Origin: Planctomycetota bacterium
GTDB taxonomy: Bacteria; Planctomycetota; UBA1135; UBA2386
Reading direction: 5' to 3'
DNA length: 64,000 bases
NCBI GenBank assembly: GCA_028281765.1
Contig: JANQJF010000054.1
Span: 1 to 64,000 of the forward strand
Below the pieces are notes generated by a model. It was not told where the DNA came from. It worked only from the letters and a program-made list of their open reading frames with translations, and did not search any database. This document shows, in pieces, positions 43,401 through 53,422 of the stretch. Made by a program: the position numbers and the translations under genes. The stretch's first letter is position 1. Each line of letters opens with the position of its first letter.

Positions 43401-44845
43401 AGACCCTCTGCACGGCCCTGGCACTGGGCACATCTCTCGTCGCGCAAGCGCCGAAGTTCATCCCTGCCGGCTACCGCGTCGAGACCATCGCGACTCCGCA
43501 AGACGTCGCGTTCGGCGTCGGTGGCCTATCGTTCGCGAAGGACGGCACGCTGTTCTGCGCGACGCGCGAAGGCCAGGTCTGGACCCTGACGGGCACGAGC
43601 GACTGGCGGCTGTTCGCCGAAGGCCTCCACGAACCGCTCGGCATCCTGGTCACGGACGAGCGTCGCGTCTTCGTCATGCAGCGTGCGGAGCTCACCGAAC
43701 TCGTCGACGAGGATCGTGACGGCGACGCCGACTTCTACAGGACCGTGTGCGCGGACTGGGGCCTGACCGACAACTACCACGAGTACGCGTTCGGCCTCGT
43801 CCGCGACGCCGCGGGCAACTTCTACGGCACGCTCAACACGACGCTGAGCTTCAAGGGCTGGGCCGGCAGCGACAAGTGGGACATCGGGCGGGTCCACGAC
43901 GGCAAGATGGGCCGGGCGACGCGCTACCGCGGCTGGTCGTTCCGCGTGACGCCGGACGGGACGTTCGAGCCGTGGTCGTCGGGACTACGGTCCCCGGCCG
44001 GCCTCGGGGTCGGTCCCGACAGCGAGATCTTCTACACCGACAACCAAGGCGACTGGAACGAGACGTCGACGCTGCACCACATCCGCAAGGGACGCTTCCA
44101 CGGCCACCCGTCGTCGCTCATGGACCACCCCGACTTCGAGGGGAAGGATCTCAACGCGATCCCGATCGCGGACTACGAACGCATGCGCACGCCGCCGGCC
44201 GTCTTCCTGCCGCACGGTGATCTCGCGAACTCACCCGGCGAACCGGTGCTCGACACGACGAGCGGGAGGTTCGGGCCGTTCGCGGGGCAGCTCTTCTGCG
44301 GCGACCAGACGAGATCCAACGTGTTCCGCGTCATCCTCGAGAAGGTCGGCGGCGAGTATCAGGGGTGCGCGATCAACTTCGTCGACCATCTGCAGTGCGG
44401 CGTCGTGCGTTGCCGGTTCGGCCCGGACGGCAGCCTCTATGCGGGCCAGACCGGACGCGGCTGGGGATCGCGAGGACCGAAGAAGTTCGGCCTGCAGCGG
44501 ATCGTCTGGGACGGTCGGACCGTGCCACTCGCGTTGGAATCCGTGTCGTTGCGGAGGCAGGGTTTCGCAGTGCGCCTCACGAGCCCGGTCGAAGCCGAGA
44601 CAGCGGGAAAGCCGGGGTCGTGGAGAATCGAGCGCTGGCGGTATCGCTACCGCCCGCAGTACGGGTCCCCGAAGGACGACCGCAAGACGCTCGCCGTGGA
44701 GAAGATCGACGTGTCCTCGGACGGTCGTCGCGTGCTGTTGCACACCGAATTCGACGCCGGATACGTGTACGCGATCCAGGCCGAACTACCGGGACTCGCG
44801 AACCGAACGGCCTGGTACACGGTGAATCGGTTGCGCACCCCGTGA
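43397..44845 (+). CDS. sorbosone-dehydrogenase-like beta-propeller, secreted
   Basis: 482 residues from GTG 43397, overlapping the copper gene stop. Signal peptide VKTLCTALALGTSLVAQA. A six-bladed-type propeller of the glucose/sorbosone dehydrogenase or DUF7133 kind: GYRVETIATPQDVAFGVGGL, SFAKDGTLFCATREGQVWTL, VDEDRDGDADFYRTVC, SGLRSPAGLGVGPDSEIFYT, DNQGDWNETSTLHHIRKGRF. No haem c CxxCH motif is present in this part. Likely a periplasmic oxidase that passes electrons to the neighbouring cupredoxin; substrate unknown. Confidence 0.82.
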   Translation: MKTLCTALALGTSLVAQAPKFIPAGYRVETIATPQDVAFGVGGLSFAKDGTLFCATREGQVWTLTGTSDWRLFAEGLHEPLGILVTDERRVFVMQRAELTELVDEDRDGDADFYRTVCADWGLTDNYHEYAFGLVRDAAGNFYGTLNTTLSFKGWAGSDKWDIGRVHDGKMGRATRYRGWSFRVTPDGTFEPWSSGLRSPAGLGVGPDSEIFYTDNQGDWNETSTLHHIRKGRFHGHPSSLMDHPDFEGKDLNAIPIADYERMRTPPAVFLPHGDLANSPGEPVLDTTSGRFGPFAGQLFCGDQTRSNVFRVILEKVGGEYQGCAINFVDHLQCGVVRCRFGPDGSLYAGQTGRGWGSRGPKKFGLQRIVWDGRTVPLALESVSLRRQGFAVRLTSPVEAETAGKPGSWRIERWRYRYRPQYGSPKDDRKTLAVEKIDVSSDGRRVLLHTEFDAGYVYAIQAELPGLANRTAWYTVNRLRTP

Positions 44846-45130
44846 ACTCGTCGAGAACGGGCTCCCGTTTGTCGCCGATCCTGGTAAGGTTTGGCGCGTC
44901 GACGGATCCTCGTCGAGACGTCGACACGCGAGCCTGATCGCTCGCGCAATCTGCCCATGACGGGGCCACGAGGCCCGCGACCATGGCCAGGCCAGTCGAC
45001 GAGGACACCGCGGGCGCCGGCAAGGCAATCGCGGACCTGTTGTTCCCGCGCTCGCGACGTCGCCGGTGGAACCGTCAGAGGTCACACCGAGGGCCCGCAC
45101 CTGTCTCGCATCCCCCCTCTCTGAATCGTC

Positions 45131-48100
45131 TTGGCAGCCAAGAAAACGACGAAGACCAAGAAGCCGCCGAGCATCCGCTCGGTGCGCTGCCTGTTCCGCC
45201 CCGACCCCGAACACCACGGTGTCGGCGAGTGGGTGTTCTGGAGTCCCGACGGAAACGCCGAAGACGCGCTGCGCGCCTGGATCGGCGACGGACTGCCGAA
45301 GCTCGGCACGCGACGCGTCGAGCTGATCGTGCCCACCGAGGATCCCGAAGACGGGGATCCGCTGTGGACGCTGGCGACCAAGCAGGTGAAGACCCTGCCG
45401 CTGCAGGTCGGACTCCTGCTGCTGTCTCGCGTCGAAACGGGCCGCGCGACCGGCGCCGTTCCGCCGAGCGACGCGATCGCCGCGTGGAGCCACGCGACGA
45501 AGTTCGCTCTCGAGCTGCTCGCCGCCGGTCGCTTCCTGCCGACGCTCGAGGAGTCGGATGACCCCGAGCTCTGGGCCGCGACCTGGGGCGTCGTCCTGGC
45601 GCGGGACGAAGACCGGGATCGCTTCCGCCAGCTCGCACGCGCCATGCCGCCCTGCGCGCACGCTTGGCCGTTCGAAGAGGAGCGCTGGGACGAGGACGAC
45701 GAAGACGCCGACGAAGACGAGGAGCTCGAGGCGGACGAACTCGAGGATGAAGACCTCGATGCAGAGGAAGACTCGGACGACGAGGACGAGACCGACGAAG
45801 ACGAGGAACAGGAGGAAGAAGACGACGACGACGAAGACGCCGCTCCCGACGAGCCACGCTTCACCTCGTCTGCCGACGTGCTGCGCGAGTTCCTCGACGT
45901 CTGCGCCGACACGATGATCCGGCAGTCCGCGAGCAGACTCGAATCGCCGACGATGCCCGCCGACGCGCCGGCCTGGGTGCCGCGGTGGCTCGGCGCGCTC
46001 ACGGGCTCGGACCCGACGTTCGCGCCCCAGGGCCTGCCCGAGCGCCACCTGCCCGACGAACTCTGGGCGTGGTCGCGGCACGCGCTCGGCGCCGGCGCGC
46101 AACCCACGCGCATGCTGTTCGACCTCGAGTGGCCCGCGAAGGAATCGTCCGACCGGGAGCCCTGGCGGCTTCGCTACCGACTGCAGTCGACCCACGATCC
46201 CGAACAGGTGCTCCCGATGCAGTCGGTTTGGGCGATCACCGAGTCGACAACGCGCCTCTTCAACCGCACGGTCCGGGATCCCCACGACATGGTTCTGCGC
46301 TCGCTCGGTGAGGCAGCCCGTTCGTTTGCCCCGATCGAGCGCAGCCTCGCGCAGCCTCGCCCGATCCAGGTGAAGCTCGTCGCGGACGCCGTATGGGACT
46401 TCCTCTCCGGGTCCGCATCGCTGCTGCAGCTGATGGGGTATGGGGTGAAGATCCCCGTCGAACTCGACATCGGCGGCGCACGACGCCTGCACGCGCGGCT
46501 CGAAGTCGCCGGGGACGTACACGGCGGGGACGCGGACTCTCCAGCGATCCCGTGGGATGCACCCGCGCAGTTCAAGTTCCAGATCGTCCTCAACAACCGG
46601 GTGCTCTCCGGGCCGGAGTTCCAGGCTCTGATGCGCTCGAAAGGCGCCGTCCGCCGATGGAAAGGCCGCTGGGTTTGTCTCGATCCGACCGACCTCGCGA
46701 CGATGGCGCGGATCGTGCACGGGATCCCCGACGGGCGAGGCTCGCTCGCCGAAGCGGTCGCATTTGCGCTGCGCGGGAGCGCGCCGATCGCACCCGACGC
46801 GCCCGAAGTACCCGTCGTCGCCGTCGGCGAACTGAACGAACTCGTCGAAGCGCTGCACGAACGCGGCAAGCCGACCCCGGAGCCCGAGAGCTTCACGGGA
46901 GAACTGCGTGGCTACCAGCGCGTCGGCCTCGGCTGGCTGCTCCACATGCAGAAGCAGGGCGTCGGTGCGATCCTGGCCGACGAGATGGGGCTCGGCAAGA
47001 CGCCGATGACTCTCGCGTTGCTCGAGCGCCTGCGCCGCGACCATCCGGAGGAATGGCGACCGACGCTGCTCGTCTGCCCGACCTCCGTGCTCGGCAACTG
47101 GGAACGCGAAGCCGCGAAGTTCACCCCGGACCTGCCGATCCATCGGCACCACGGCGCCGATCGCGCGCGCAGCGTCGAAGAGCTCGAAGAGAACTGCCCG
47201 GCGAGCGCGCTGATCATCACGACGTACGCCACGGCCCGCCTGGATGCGGACCTGCTCGCCGAGCTCGAATGGGCCGGCGTCGTCATCGATGAAGCCCAGA
47301 ACATCAAGAACCCCGGCGCCGCGCAGACTCGCGCGCTACGCAGGATCAAGGCGCCGCGACGACTCGCGCTGACCGGCACGCCGGTCGAAAACCGCCTCGC
47401 CGACCTCTGGTCGATCCTCGACTGGTGCAACCACGGTCTGCTCGGGCCGCTCGCGGAGTTTCGACGCACGGTCGCGCGTCCGATCGAGCGATTCCGTGAT
47501 CCGCACGTCGCCGCACGCCTGCGCCGACTCGTCGAGCCGTTCGTCCTGCGTCGCCTGAAGACCGACGCCGAAGTCGCACCGGACCTGCCGGACAAGGTCG
47601 AGGCGACCGTCGCGTGCAGTTTGTCGAGCACGCAGATCAAGCTCTACCGCAAGGCGATCAAGGACACCTGGAAGGACATCTGCAGCCAGTCGGGCATCGA
47701 GCGTGCCGGCAAGGTGCTGGCTCTCCTGACCTCGCTCAAGCAGATCTGCAACCACCCGTCACACTTCCAGAAGAAAGCCTCGGCCAACGCCGCACAGTCG
47801 GGCAAACTCGCGCGGCTCGGCGAGATGCTCGAGGAGGTCATCGAGCAGGGCGACCGCGTGCTGATCTTCACGCAGTACGTCGAGATGGGCAAACTGCTCG
47901 TGAAGCACCTGCAGTCGACGTTCGGGTTCGAAGTCCCGTTCTTGCACGGCGGAGTTCCGGCGAAGAACCGCGACGCGATGGTGCAACGCTTCCAAGAGGA
48001 CGCCGACGCGCCGCCGGTCTTCCTACTTTCGCTCAAAGCGGGCGGCACCGGCCTCACGCTGACGCGCGCGTCGCACGTCTTCCACTACGACCACTGGTGG

Positions 48101-48349
48101 AACCCCGCGGTCGAATCGCAGGCAACCGACCGTGCGCACCGCATCGGCCAGACCCGCACCGTCCACGTTCACCGCCTCGTGTCGCTCGGGACGCTCGAAG
48201 AGAAGATCGCGCTCATGCTCGAGCAGAAGAAGGAGCTGGCCAACCTGGCCTACGGCGACGGCGAAGCCTGGCTGTCCGAGCTCGACGACGACGAGCTCGA
48301 GAAGCTCATCTCGCTGTCCGACAACGCGGTCGAGGAGGAGGAAGCATGA
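45131..48349 (+). CDS. SNF2-family DEAD/DEAH helicase
   Basis: 1072 residues. TTG 45131 is the only possible initiator after an in-frame stop at 45122. Residues 183-240 are an extremely acidic run (DDEDADEDEELEADELEDED and continuing). The SNF2-associated N-terminal half is followed by the ATPase core: LADEMGLGKTPMTLALLERL (about 615), DEAQ box VVIDEAQNIKNPGAAQT (about 719), LALTGTPVENRLADLWSILD, and motifs V/VI GGTGLTLTRASHVFHYDHWW and TDRAHRIGQTRTVHVHRLVS. DNA translocase/remodeller acting on DNA-protein complexes. It overlaps the SWIM gene by 4 nt, so the two form an operon. Confidence 0.9.
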   Translation: MAAKKTTKTKKPPSIRSVRCLFRPDPEHHGVGEWVFWSPDGNAEDALRAWIGDGLPKLGTRRVELIVPTEDPEDGDPLWTLATKQVKTLPLQVGLLLLSRVETGRATGAVPPSDAIAAWSHATKFALELLAAGRFLPTLEESDDPELWAATWGVVLARDEDRDRFRQLARAMPPCAHAWPFEEERWDEDDEDADEDEELEADELEDEDLDAEEDSDDEDETDEDEEQEEEDDDDEDAAPDEPRFTSSADVLREFLDVCADTMIRQSASRLESPTMPADAPAWVPRWLGALTGSDPTFAPQGLPERHLPDELWAWSRHALGAGAQPTRMLFDLEWPAKESSDREPWRLRYRLQSTHDPEQVLPMQSVWAITESTTRLFNRTVRDPHDMVLRSLGEAARSFAPIERSLAQPRPIQVKLVADAVWDFLSGSASLLQLMGYGVKIPVELDIGGARRLHARLEVAGDVHGGDADSPAIPWDAPAQFKFQIVLNNRVLSGPEFQALMRSKGAVRRWKGRWVCLDPTDLATMARIVHGIPDGRGSLAEAVAFALRGSAPIAPDAPEVPVVAVGELNELVEALHERGKPTPEPESFTGELRGYQRVGLGWLLHMQKQGVGAILADEMGLGKTPMTLALLERLRRDHPEEWRPTLLVCPTSVLGNWEREAAKFTPDLPIHRHHGADRARSVEELEENCPASALIITTYATARLDADLLAELEWAGVVIDEAQNIKNPGAAQTRALRRIKAPRRLALTGTPVENRLADLWSILDWCNHGLLGPLAEFRRTVARPIERFRDPHVAARLRRLVEPFVLRRLKTDAEVAPDLPDKVEATVACSLSSTQIKLYRKAIKDTWKDICSQSGIERAGKVLALLTSLKQICNHPSHFQKKASANAAQSGKLARLGEMLEEVIEQGDRVLIFTQYVEMGKLLVKHLQSTFGFEVPFLHGGVPAKNRDAMVQRFQEDADAPPVFLLSLKAGGTGLTLTRASHVFHYDHWWNPAVESQATDRAHRIGQTRTVHVHRLVSLGTLEEKIALMLEQKKELANLAYGDGEAWLSELDDDELEKLISLSDNAVEEEEA

Positions 48350-49551
48350 GCAACGCACGCGGACCGACCCTCTCCCAGACCTGGTGGGGCTCGCGCTGGG
48401 TCCAGTCGCTGCGGCGATTCGGGCGCAGCTGGTCGATCGGCCTGTCGAAGGCGCGCGGGTCGACCGAGGGCATTCACGACCTGACGATCAAGCCCGGATT
48501 CATCGAAGCGGTCGTGCCGGGCGAAGACGGCGCGGAGTACAAGCTGCAGCTGCGCATTCGCACGCTGGACGATCGCAACTGGCGCCGAATCCTGCGTCGC
48601 CTCGCGAGCAAGGCGCTCTACGCAGCGAAGCTCCTGTCCGGCGAGATGCCGCGCGACATCGAACGGGTGTTCGCGCAGTGCCGGGCCTCGCTCTTCCCCC
48701 GGCGACGCCACGAGATCGAGTTCGAATGCTCGTGTGACGAGGAGTACGCGCCGTGTTCCCACGTCGCTGCCGTGCAGTTCGTCCTCGCCGAGGCATTCGA
48801 CCGCGACCCGTTCTTGCTGTTCGAGCTGCGCGGCCGTGGTCGCGACGGCGTGCTCTCGGAGCTGCGCGAGATCCGCGGCTCGAGCGCGTCCAACGACCCG
48901 GCGAATCGCGACGCGCTCGCCGACGAGGACGCGTGGGTGCAGCCGCAGCCCGAGGACTACACCGTCGCCGGAGAAGACCTGGCGACGATCGGCTTCCACA
49001 TCGCCGCCGCCGAGGTGCCGGTCGGCACGATCCGCGCGCTCGGCGCGCCGCGCGCCTGGCCGCAGCCGCTCGCGCTGCTGCAGGCGATGGTCCCGCTGTA
49101 TCGCGCCGCGAGCAAAGAAGCACTCGAGACTGCGTGGGGCGGCGAGGAGGAAGTGCCGGAGTCGGCACGACTCCCGGAGCCCGAATCCGAACAGGCGCTC
49201 ATCCGCATGGCGGAGTCGATGGTCGAATCGACCGCGCCTTCGAGCGACTCCGGATCCCGCCGGCGCGGACGACGCCGCCGCCGAGGCGGACGCCGCCGAC
49301 GTGGCCGGCAGGGCGGCGGCGCGCGTCCCGGTGCACAGGCCGGCGGCGAAGGCGGCACGCCGGGCTCGTCCGGAAAGAAGCGACGTCGGCGCCGGCGGCG
49401 CGGCGGCGCGAACCGCAACGGCAACCCGGGACCGGGCGGCGGCGACGCGAATCGCACTCAGGCCGCAGCCAGCGGGACCGGCAAGAAACGACGACGTCGG
49501 CGCCGGCGGCGCGGCGGCGGTGGCGGCGGCGCCGCGGGCGGCGAAAGCTGA
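48346..49551 (+). CDS. SWIM zinc-finger protein with Arg-rich tail
   Basis: 401 residues. Core SWIM finger C128-x-C130 ... C137-x-H139 (ECSCDEEYAPCSHVAAVQF), preceded by SNF2-partner-type features (PTLSQTWWGSRWVQSLRRFG, GEMPRDIERVFAQCRASLFP). From about residue 300 the protein is a flexible tail with blocks such as RRRGRRRRRGG and GKKRRRRRRRGG repeated, the DNA itself repeated (28 bp at 49381-49408 and 49492-49519). The very basic tail opposes the acidic region of the coupled SNF2 protein. Binds nucleic acid or protein; ATG overlaps the SNF2 stop. Confidence 0.85.
   Translation: MSNARGPTLSQTWWGSRWVQSLRRFGRSWSIGLSKARGSTEGIHDLTIKPGFIEAVVPGEDGAEYKLQLRIRTLDDRNWRRILRRLASKALYAAKLLSGEMPRDIERVFAQCRASLFPRRRHEIEFECSCDEEYAPCSHVAAVQFVLAEAFDRDPFLLFELRGRGRDGVLSELREIRGSSASNDPANRDALADEDAWVQPQPEDYTVAGEDLATIGFHIAAAEVPVGTIRALGAPRAWPQPLALLQAMVPLYRAASKEALETAWGGEEEVPESARLPEPESEQALIRMAESMVESTAPSSDSGSRRRGRRRRRGGRRRRGRQGGGARPGAQAGGEGGTPGSSGKKRRRRRRRGGANRNGNPGPGGGDANRTQAAASGTGKKRRRRRRRRGGGGGGAAGGES
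49381..49519. repeat. 28-bp direct repeat within the SWIM gene tail
   Basis: The same 28 bases (beginning CGACGTCGGCGCCGG) occur at 49381-49408 and 49492-49519, giving duplicated Arg-rich blocks in the protein tail. Such repeats can expand or contract by slippage. Confidence 0.8.
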
Positions 49552-49570
49552 CTCCAGTCGCGGCCTGCGC

Positions 49571-49999
49571 TCACGTCCGCAGGTGCTCGAACCTCTCGTC
49601 GTGCGGGATCACCCGCGGTCGGCCGTCCTCGTCGATCGCGACGTAGCGGAACGTTCCCGTCGTCACGAGATGCCGCGGCCGCGCGAAGTCCGACACCATC
49701 GCGCGCGCCCAGGTCTCGAGCCGGATGTCCGTCGACGTTCGGCCGACGCGCGTGACCTCGCCGTACACGCACACGGTGTCGCCCACCTGCACGGGCCGGA
49801 CGAACGTCAGCTTGTCGGCCGTCACGGTCACGACGCGACCGTGCGCGACCTCCTTCGCGAGCACGCCGCCGCCGAGGTCCATCTGCGACATGATCCAGCC
49901 GCCGAAGATATCGCCGTTGGGATTGGTGTCTTTGGGCATGGCCACGGTGCGCAGCACCATCATCCCCCCCGGGGCGGTCGATTCAGGTACGTCCGTCAT
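49571..49999 (-). CDS. acyl-CoA thioesterase, hotdog fold (YciA-like)
   Basis: 142 residues from ATG 49999 (or ATG 50005). YciA/BACH-type hotdog features: [20 protein letters not shown] (catalytic Asp/Asn loop), [36 protein letters not shown] and [20 protein letters not shown]. It hydrolyses acyl-CoA to free acid and CoA in the cytosol. A longer upstream in-frame segment is Arg/Cys-rich and is excluded. It is divergent from the next gene. Confidence 0.9.
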   Translation of the reverse strand: MTDVPESTAPGGMMVLRTVAMPKDTNPNGDIFGGWIMSQMDLGGGVLAKEVAHGRVVTVTADKLTFVRPVQVGDTVCVYGEVTRVGRTSTDIRLETWARAMVSDFARPRHLVTTGTFRYVAIDEDGRPRVIPHDERFEHLRT

Positions 50000-50046
50000 G
50001 CGCATATGCTGCCGGCAATCCCCGCCCGACGAAACGGCAGAACTGC

Positions 50047-50880
50047 ATGAAGACGTCACGACTCGCCCCTCTCGTCCTGCTCGGAGCCGCCTGCGGCAGC
50101 GTTCCCCCCGCGCTCGATCGCGACGCGTCGAGCTCATTCGTCGAGGTCGTTCTCGCCTCGGAGGTCGACTGGGAACAACTCAACCCGGCGCGTGGCGACA
50201 AGAGCCCGAAGGCCGGCACGCTTTGGGGCGACCGCAAGGGAGTCGTCGCCACGGGGTATCTCATCCGTTTCGAAGACGGCTTCCGTTCTCCACCGCACAT
50301 TCACAACGTGTCGTATCGCGGCGTCGTCATCCGCGGCCTGGTGCACAACGACGATCCGGACGCCGCCCCGATGTGGATGCCGTCCGGCTCGTTCTGGACG
50401 CAGCCGAAAGGCGAGGTCCATGTCACCGCGGCCAAGGGGGAGAACAACTTGGCCTACATCGAGATCGACAGTGGCCCCTATCTCGTGTGGCCGACGGCGC
50501 GTGCGTTCGACAGCGGCGAACGCCCCGTGAACGTGGATCCGTCCAACATCGTCTGGATGGACGCCCCGGCGGTCCGCGACGGCGCAAGGGTGTCCTACCT
50601 CTGGGGCGAGCTCGAAGACGACCGGCTTCGCGGAGCGATGATCCGGCTGCCAAGGGACTTCGCGGGCACGATCACGAGCCACGCCGGCAGTTTCCGCGCG
50701 GTCGTGATCCACGGCGAACTCCGGCACCGCGCGAACGGCACGTCGACGCAGATGCTGCAGCAGGGCAGCTACGTCGGAGCCGACGGAGCGTCGACGCACC
50801 ACGTAACAACGAGCGCCAGCGAAGCCGTGCTCTACATTCGCACGGACGGCGAGTTCGAAGTCCGTGCGGCCGCGAATTAG
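50047..50880 (+). CDS. DUF4437 cupin lipoprotein
   Basis: 277 residues with a lipoprotein signal ([13 protein letters not shown]; lipobox LGAAC, acylated Cys16). The rest is a bicupin-like DUF4437 domain: [80 protein letters not shown]. His-rich cupin positions could hold a metal. Exported and membrane-tethered; no substrate can be named. Confidence 0.85.
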   Translation: MKTSRLAPLVLLGAACGSVPPALDRDASSSFVEVVLASEVDWEQLNPARGDKSPKAGTLWGDRKGVVATGYLIRFEDGFRSPPHIHNVSYRGVVIRGLVHNDDPDAAPMWMPSGSFWTQPKGEVHVTAAKGENNLAYIEIDSGPYLVWPTARAFDSGERPVNVDPSNIVWMDAPAVRDGARVSYLWGELEDDRLRGAMIRLPRDFAGTITSHAGSFRAVVIHGELRHRANGTSTQMLQQGSYVGADGASTHHVTTSASEAVLYIRTDGEFEVRAAAN

Positions 50881-50954
50881 CCCTCGAGACTCACCGCGGA
50901 CGAACGGAGAGCGCGCTTGATCGTTCGGCCCGGTATGGTGCTCCGCCCCACGCC

Positions 50955-51995
50955 ATGGCCGAACGTTCCGACAAGCCCGATACGCCCCGGCCCCAGAACG
51001 TCGCAGAACTCGCGGAGCTGCTGCGCGCGGGACGCCTCGTCGCGTTCCCGACCGAGACCGTCTACGGCCTCGGCGCCAACGCGCTCGACGCGGACGCCGT
51101 ACTGCGGATCTTCGAGGCGAAGGGACGGCCGGCCAACATCCCGCTGATCGTGCACATCGCGGACATCGATCAGCTGTCCACCGTGACAGCGAGACAGCCA
51201 GAACTCGCCATGCAGCTCGCCGCCGAGTTCTGGCCCGGGCCGCTGACGCTCGTGCTGCCGCGCGCCCCCACCATTCCGGACGCGGTCACGGCGGGACTCG
51301 ACACCATCGGCGTCCGCGTCCCCGCGCATCCGCTCGCACACGAGCTACTCACCGCGGCGGGAGTGCCCGTCGCCGCACCGAGCGCGAATCCGTTCACGCG
51401 TATTTCTCCGACGACAGCCGAGCACGTCCGGGCACAGCTCGGTGACCGCGTCGATGCCGTGCTCGACGGCGGGCCGACGGACGTCGGGATCGAGTCGACG
51501 GTCGTCAACGTGTGCGGCGAACGGCCGGTGCTCCTGCGACCGGGCAGCATCACGATCGCCGACCTCGAAGCTGTTGTCGGCCCCGTCGCACGCGCAACCC
51601 CGACCGCGGATCCCCACGCACCGCAGCCCTCGCCAGGGACGAGCGAACGCCACTACGCACCGACCGCGCGACTCGTCGAGGTGGCGCGTGATCCAAATGG
51701 CAACCTGCGACTTCCGACTGACTCGTTCGCGAACGAGACCTGGGCACTGATCTCGTTCGACCGCGACGACGCGTCCGGAGTCACGGCGAGCGAACCCGCG
51801 ATGCACCGGCCGATGCCTCGCGACGCCGCCAACTTTGGCCGCCAGCTCTTCGCCACGCTGCACGACCTCGACGCCGCCGGGTGCACCCTCGCATTCGTCG
51901 AGCAACTCCCGCCGGGCGCGGAGTGGGAAGCGGTCGCCGACCGCCTGAGGCGCGCCGGACTCGCGCGGCCGGGCGACGAGGGAGCCGGGCGGTGA
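50955..51995 (+). CDS. sua5: L-threonylcarbamoyladenylate synthase (Sua5 type)
   Basis: 346 residues from ATG 50955. It makes threonylcarbamoyl-AMP for the t6A37 modification of ANN-decoding tRNAs. YrdC domain motifs: LLRAGRLVAFPTETVYGLGA, KGRPANIPLIVHIADI, FWPGPLTLVLPRA, VGIESTVVNVCGERPVLLRP. The C-terminal 100 residues are the additional Sua5 domain (SPGTSERHYAPTARLV linker), absent from short TsaC forms. The stop overlaps the next GTG, so it is coupled to the DUF6671 gene. The long frame upstream is Arg-rich and not part of the gene. Confidence 0.93.
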   Translation: MAERSDKPDTPRPQNVAELAELLRAGRLVAFPTETVYGLGANALDADAVLRIFEAKGRPANIPLIVHIADIDQLSTVTARQPELAMQLAAEFWPGPLTLVLPRAPTIPDAVTAGLDTIGVRVPAHPLAHELLTAAGVPVAAPSANPFTRISPTTAEHVRAQLGDRVDAVLDGGPTDVGIESTVVNVCGERPVLLRPGSITIADLEAVVGPVARATPTADPHAPQPSPGTSERHYAPTARLVEVARDPNGNLRLPTDSFANETWALISFDRDDASGVTASEPAMHRPMPRDAANFGRQLFATLHDLDAAGCTLAFVEQLPPGAEWEAVADRLRRAGLARPGDEGAGR

Positions 51996-52852
51996 CGCAC
52001 GGCTTCGCGGGGCGTACTCTGTGCATCGCGACGATGCACGGCAAGGAGCGCGTCATCGCGCCACGTCTCGAAGCACGGCTCGGCGTGCGCTGCGTCCTTC
52101 CGCCCGACGACTCGTTCGACAGCGACCGGTTCGGTACGTTCAGCGGCGACGTGCCGCGGAACGGAACGCCGCACGAAGTCGCACGTCGCAAGGCCGGAGC
52201 CGCGATGGACGTCGCCGACACGGACCTCGCGGTCGCGAGCGAAGGCAGCTTCGGCCCCCACCCCGAGGTCTTCCTCGCCGCGATGGGCGCCGAACTCGTG
52301 CTGCTCGTCGACCGCGCTCGCGAACTCGAGATCCTGGGCGAGGACTTCACGACCGAGACGAACTTCGCAAAGCGCGAATGCGCGTCACTCGACTCGGCAC
52401 GCGAGTTCGCGGATCGCATCGGCTTCCCCGAGCACGCGCTCGTGCTAACGGCCGGCGATCCACCGCAGCGCGTGTGGCGCGGCATCGGGAGCGCCGACGA
52501 TCTCACCCGTGCCGTCGGCGAGGCGCGCGCGGAAGCGGAGCGTCACGAGACGCCGTGGTTCATCAGTAGCGACATGCGCGCCGATCGCAACCCGACACGC
52601 ATGCGCGCAATCGACCGAGCTGCAACCGAGTTGGCCACCCGCGCCGCGACGCCGTGCCCCGGGTGCGCGCTGCCAGGCTTCGGCCGCGTCGACGTCGTGC
52701 GTGGCCTACCCTGCCAGTTCTGCGGCGCTCCGACACGACTCGTGCGCGCCATCGTGCACGGCTGCGCGCGGTGCTCCGCTCGCGAAGAACACCCACGGGA
52801 CGACGGCCGCGTCGACATCGATCCCGGCAACTGCCCGGTGTGCAACCCGTAG
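51992..52852 (+). CDS. DUF6671 family protein with zinc knuckles
   Basis: 286 residues from GTG 51992, overlapping the Sua5 stop. DUF6671-type features: RTLCIATMHGKERVIAPRLE, SGDVPRNGTPHEVARRKAGA, LAVASEGSFGPHPEVFLAAM, ETPWFISSDMRADRNPTRMR. The C-terminus contains paired Cys motifs CPGC, CQFC, CARC and CPVC in a zinc-ribbon-like arrangement. Cytosolic; function unknown, although coupling to sua5 suggests a link to RNA or translation. Confidence 0.85.
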   Translation: MTHGFAGRTLCIATMHGKERVIAPRLEARLGVRCVLPPDDSFDSDRFGTFSGDVPRNGTPHEVARRKAGAAMDVADTDLAVASEGSFGPHPEVFLAAMGAELVLLVDRARELEILGEDFTTETNFAKRECASLDSAREFADRIGFPEHALVLTAGDPPQRVWRGIGSADDLTRAVGEARAEAERHETPWFISSDMRADRNPTRMRAIDRAATELATRAATPCPGCALPGFGRVDVVRGLPCQFCGAPTRLVRAIVHGCARCSAREEHPRDDGRVDIDPGNCPVCNP

Positions 52853-52858
52853 CGAATC

Positions 52859-53422
52859 ATGATCTACATCGTCAGCGGCTGCTCCAGGTCGGGGAAGACC
52901 ATGATCGCGAAGCGCCTTCTCGCCGCGGAAGGCCTCACGTATCTCTCTCTCGACTGGCTCGTCATGGGGTTCACAGGCGGCATGCCCGAATGCGGGATCC
53001 ACGATCTGCAGATGCCGGACGAGATCGCGAAGGGGATTTGGCGATTCGTACGCGCGATGCTCGAGAGCATGATCTTCGGTGAAGAAGACTGCGTCGTCGA
53101 GGGCGAGGCCATCCTGCCCGAACTCATCGCCGAGTTCGTCGACGAGCATCCCGACGCCGTGAAGGTGTGCTTTCTCGGCTACACCGAGATCTCCGCTCGG
53201 GAGAAGTTCGAGGCCATCAAGAAGCACAGCACCGGCGACACCGACTGGCTCGCGGACAAGTCGGATGCGTACGTCATCGATCACGTGAACAACATGGTTG
53301 CACACAGCAAGCTCATCGAGTCGGCCTGCCGGAAGCACGAGATGAAGTACGTCGAGACGTCGCACGACTTCGAACGCGCAATCGACGAGGCGATGGCCTA
53401 CCTCATTCGTCCCGCACGCTGA
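52859..53422 (+). CDS. P-loop kinase-like protein
   Basis: 187 residues from ATG 52859. P-loop at the extreme N-terminus (IVSGCSRSGKTMIAKRLL) and a kinase-like second half (DCVVEGEAILPELIAEFVD, CFLGYTEISAREKFEAIKKH). Size and layout are like small nucleotide or sugar kinases of the adenylate-kinase group. No specific substrate motif is seen. It lies 6 nt after the DUF6671 gene, probably the same transcript. Confidence 0.8.
   Translation: MIYIVSGCSRSGKTMIAKRLLAAEGLTYLSLDWLVMGFTGGMPECGIHDLQMPDEIAKGIWRFVRAMLESMIFGEEDCVVEGEAILPELIAEFVDEHPDAVKVCFLGYTEISAREKFEAIKKHSTGDTDWLADKSDAYVIDHVNNMVAHSKLIESACRKHEMKYVETSHDFERAIDEAMAYLIRPAR

Noticed and set aside
44846..45130. A possible small gene before the SNF2 helicase
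   Set aside because: Frames here are Arg/Pro-rich and continue into the helicase gene in the wrong frame; no start signal or motif was found.
44786..47152. A 788-codon minus-strand open frame
   Set aside because: It is the antisense shadow of the SNF2 helicase and copies its codon bias; no domain is visible.
49381..49519. CRISPR-like repeats
   Set aside because: Only two copies within a coding region, encoding Arg blocks; no spacers or cas genes.
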